Shown in pieces: positions 5,511-7,337 of a DNA stretch of 7,337 bases. The notes under the pieces were generated by a model. It was not told the DNA's origin. It worked only from the letters and a program-made list of their open reading frames with translations, and made no database searches. The position numbers were made by a program, and so were the translations under genes. This DNA comes from an uncultured Dokdonia sp. (GTDB lineage: Bacteria > Bacteroidota > Bacteroidia > Flavobacteriales > Flavobacteriaceae). Location: NCBI GenBank assembly GCA_937124495.1, contig CAKZKZ010000991.1:1-7337 (forward strand), given 5' to 3'. Each line of letters opens with the position of its first letter. Position 1 is the stretch's first letter.

Positions 5511-6845
5511 ATGAAAACGAGTATATCAACACTAAAATCCTATTTTGAGAGTGGGGATAAGCCATCTCAAGAAGATTTTGAAAATCTTATTGATAGCTTT
5601 CTACATAAGGATGAAGGTAATGCCATTAAAAATATAAGTCTAAGTAGAGGGGGAGATTTTGTTTTTACATTTTCTGATAACTCAACAGAAACTATAAAAC
5701 AACTTCCTGATGAAATCCCTATTAGTCATATAGCAAACCTTCAGGCTCAACTTGATGTAAAAGTAGATAAAGAGGCAGATAGGCAGTTTTCTACAGAAGA
5801 TTTTACAACAGCCTTAAAACTTAAACTTGAAAAATTTGAGAACTATGTGCATCCAGCAACACATCGAATTGACGAAATAGAAAATTTACAGCAGTCTTTA
5901 GATAGAAAAGTTGGGACAACTGGGAATGAAACGATAGATGGATCAAAAGTTTTTAATGAAATCGTAGAGCTTATCAATGGATTAAAAATTTCAAACTTTT
6001 CAGGAACTGGACTTAGAAATCTAGTTGTTCAGGCAGATGGTACTGTTGCAGTAGCAGCTATAGCAACAGATCTGTTTGTAGATAAAACAACATTTAATGA
6101 AACCACAAAAATATTAACCTTAGAGTTTGTTAATGGGACGACTATAGACGTTGATTTATCAAGTCTTGAAGAAGATTTAACAGGACTTCAGGCCAGTATT
6201 ACATCACTACAATCTAGTGTGGCAACATTACAAAATATAAAATTAGATAAAGGAGGGTACAGCGGGACAGCGCAAGATTTAGATACTGTAAAAAGGAATA
6301 AGTCCGCTTTCGCGAAATCAATTACAGATGTTTCTGGAAATCTAGAATTACAAGGAGATCAAGAGGCTCCAGGATCTAGTCATTATTATGGAACAAATGG
6401 TGACGGTATAAAGGGGTATCACGCGATAGAACCTATCTACTTTAATGTGACCAATCTTTTTCTAGGAGGTTCAAGTAATAATACAAATGATCAAGAACTT
6501 TTTATTGACTTATCATCTTATGGAGTCTTAAAACCAGGACATCAATTAGAACTAAATAATATTGAGTTTAGAGGTGATTTTGGTTTGAATAGAGAGTATG
6601 TAGATGTTGCTCTTGATAATGTTATAAACGCAAAAACTCGTATTGGAGAAACAAATGGAGCAGACTCAAGTCAATGGCAAAGCGCACAAGCTATAGGTGA
6701 TGGAAGTGTTGTGACTATTATTCAATTGCCTACAGAAGAAATAGGCTTTGTGTTATATGTGTCGCCTAGTAATGCTGTAAACTTTAGGCCAAGAGGAATG
6801 CGTAATTGGTGGGAATTAAGAGCAGATGTGCAATTTAAAATTTAG
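5511..6845 (+). CDS. phage-type tail fibre protein 2 (444 aa)
   Basis: Likely a second appendage protein of the same particle. Residues 1-33 repeat the N-terminal module of fibre protein 1 (STLKSYFESGDKP, then LIDSFLHKDEG). Residues 48-62 (GDFVFTFSDNSTETI) and 75-132 follow a shaft pattern familiar in phage fibres: NLQAQLDVKVDK, STEDFTTALKLKLEKFENY, then YVHPATHRIDEI. Residues 212-245 look like a short coiled coil (LEEDLTGLQASITSLQSSVATLQN), and KGGYSGTAQDLD (248-258) is another phrase typical of flavobacterial tail proteins. The last 140 residues or so, ending in NFRPRGMRNWWELRADVQFKI-like aromatic/basic sequence, should be the tip or receptor-binding domain; I do not recognise it. There is no signal peptide. 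The ATG follows a TA-rich leader without a Shine-Dalgarno. Fibre is the best reading; baseplate-attached spike is the alternative. Confidence 0.8.
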   Translation: MKTSISTLKSYFESGDKPSQEDFENLIDSFLHKDEGNAIKNISLSRGGDFVFTFSDNSTETIKQLPDEIPISHIANLQAQLDVKVDKEADRQFSTEDFTTALKLKLEKFENYVHPATHRIDEIENLQQSLDRKVGTTGNETIDGSKVFNEIVELINGLKISNFSGTGLRNLVVQADGTVAVAAIATDLFVDKTTFNETTKILTLEFVNGTTIDVDLSSLEEDLTGLQASITSLQSSVATLQNIKLDKGGYSGTAQDLDTVKRNKSAFAKSITDVSGNLELQGDQEAPGSSHYYGTNGDGIKGYHAIEPIYFNVTNLFLGGSSNNTNDQELFIDLSSYGVLKPGHQLELNNIEFRGDFGLNREYVDVALDNVINAKTRIGETNGADSSQWQSAQAIGDGSVVTIIQLPTEEIGFVLYVSPSNAVNFRPRGMRNWWELRADVQFKI

Positions 6846-6850
6846 CAGAA

Positions 6851-7337
6851 ATGATTTGGATAGGAAAAGGAATAGATAACAAAGTAAAGGCTCAACTGGA
6901 TGAGCAACCAGCTGATGATTACTTGGGATTGGTCTGGGAAGAAGTCGCAGAATACGAAAACCCAGACCCAAAGCATCTTTTAAAAACGTTAGTTGTGTCT
7001 TCTCAAGAAAGGAAAGAAATTACAGCTATAAACTATGTGACAGAACTTAAATCTGGAGTGCGCCTTGTAGAAGAAGCAGCCCTTACGAATGATGGCTTGG
7101 TAAAAGAAACAATCTATTATTACAAAGAAGGAGAAGAAAAAAAACCAGTTGTAAAAATAACTGAAGTATACGAGTATAGAAGTGGAGATTTAGAATTTAA
7201 TCCTTCGGAACGCGGTATGTATTCTAGAGAAAAGAAGTGGCAATACTATTTTGAAGATGGGATTTTAGATACAGAAGAGCAAAATACAAAAGTAAAGTAT
7301 AAAATATACGAGACCATTAGGCAGATATTAGATGTGG
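6851..7337 (+). CDS. unrecognised phage-operon protein, 3' end outside the window (162+ aa)
   Basis: The ATG is 5 nt after the TAG of fibre protein 2, the same spacing as between fibre 1 and its small partner. The frame is open to the edge, so the protein is partial. It begins MIWIGKGIDNKVKAQLDEQP and is highly charged. It contains an aromatic-rich middle (ETIYYYKEGEEKKP, ITEVYEYRSGD) and then KKWQYYFEDGILD near residue 133. It has no signal peptide or membrane segment. I recall similar charged, Tyr/Trp-rich proteins next to flavobacterial tail-fibre genes, but no function can be assigned. Position and coupling suggest a virion component or an assembly helper for the fibre before it. Confidence 0.7.
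   Translation, partial: MIWIGKGIDNKVKAQLDEQPADDYLGLVWEEVAEYENPDPKHLLKTLVVSSQERKEITAINYVTELKSGVRLVEEAALTNDGLVKETIYYYKEGEEKKPVVKITEVYEYRSGDLEFNPSERGMYSREKKWQYYFEDGILDTEEQNTKVKYKIYETIRQILDV

Overview
The window looks like a piece of a chromosome from a marine-type member of the Flavobacteriaceae (Bacteroidota). The sequence is AT-rich. Genes start without Shine-Dalgarno sequences, behind A/T-rich leaders. The tRNA has a Bacteroidota-style -7 element (TAnnTTTG) and no encoded CCA. A Flavo-1-like structured RNA is present, and the tail proteins carry modules that I recognise from flavobacterial phages and prophages. The genus cannot be named from this sequence.

Layout. (1) 1-1468: one minus-strand gene for an unrecognised 465-residue single-pass membrane protein, closed by a long hairpin that begins at its stop codon. 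(2) 1610-1741: a compact tRNA-Val(UAC) unit with a promoter element and an intrinsic terminator. (3) 1742-3095: about 1.35 kb with no convincing protein gene but a lot of RNA or DNA structure. It holds a Flavo-1-like RNA (1792-1881), a long bulged stem (1918-2035), a third stem followed by a pyrimidine-rich tract (2056-2126), and an isolated perfect 23-bp hairpin (2770-2821). (4) 3096-7337: a plus-strand, phage-type tail or appendage operon that runs off the right edge. Its order is fibre/spike protein 1 (647 aa), a 47-aa small protein, a 322-nt gap with a strong stem-loop, fibre protein 2 (444 aa), then the start of a further unrecognised gene.

How the parts relate. Both fibre proteins start with the same roughly 30-residue module (TLKSYFE-x-GD-x-P ... 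F..LIDS), so they probably share an attachment point on one particle. Beyond it they diverge into different shaft and tip domains, as expected for two receptor-binding appendages. Neither has a signal peptide, which fits particle assembly in the cytoplasm. The two pairs of closely packed genes are each separated by 5 nt, which suggests translational coupling. No integrase, capsid, packaging or lysis gene is visible, so prophage, phage remnant and tail-like particle remain equally open. The tRNA-Val is a possible integration boundary, but no second attachment copy lies in the window. The least explained part is the structured non-coding stretch between the tRNA and the tail genes.
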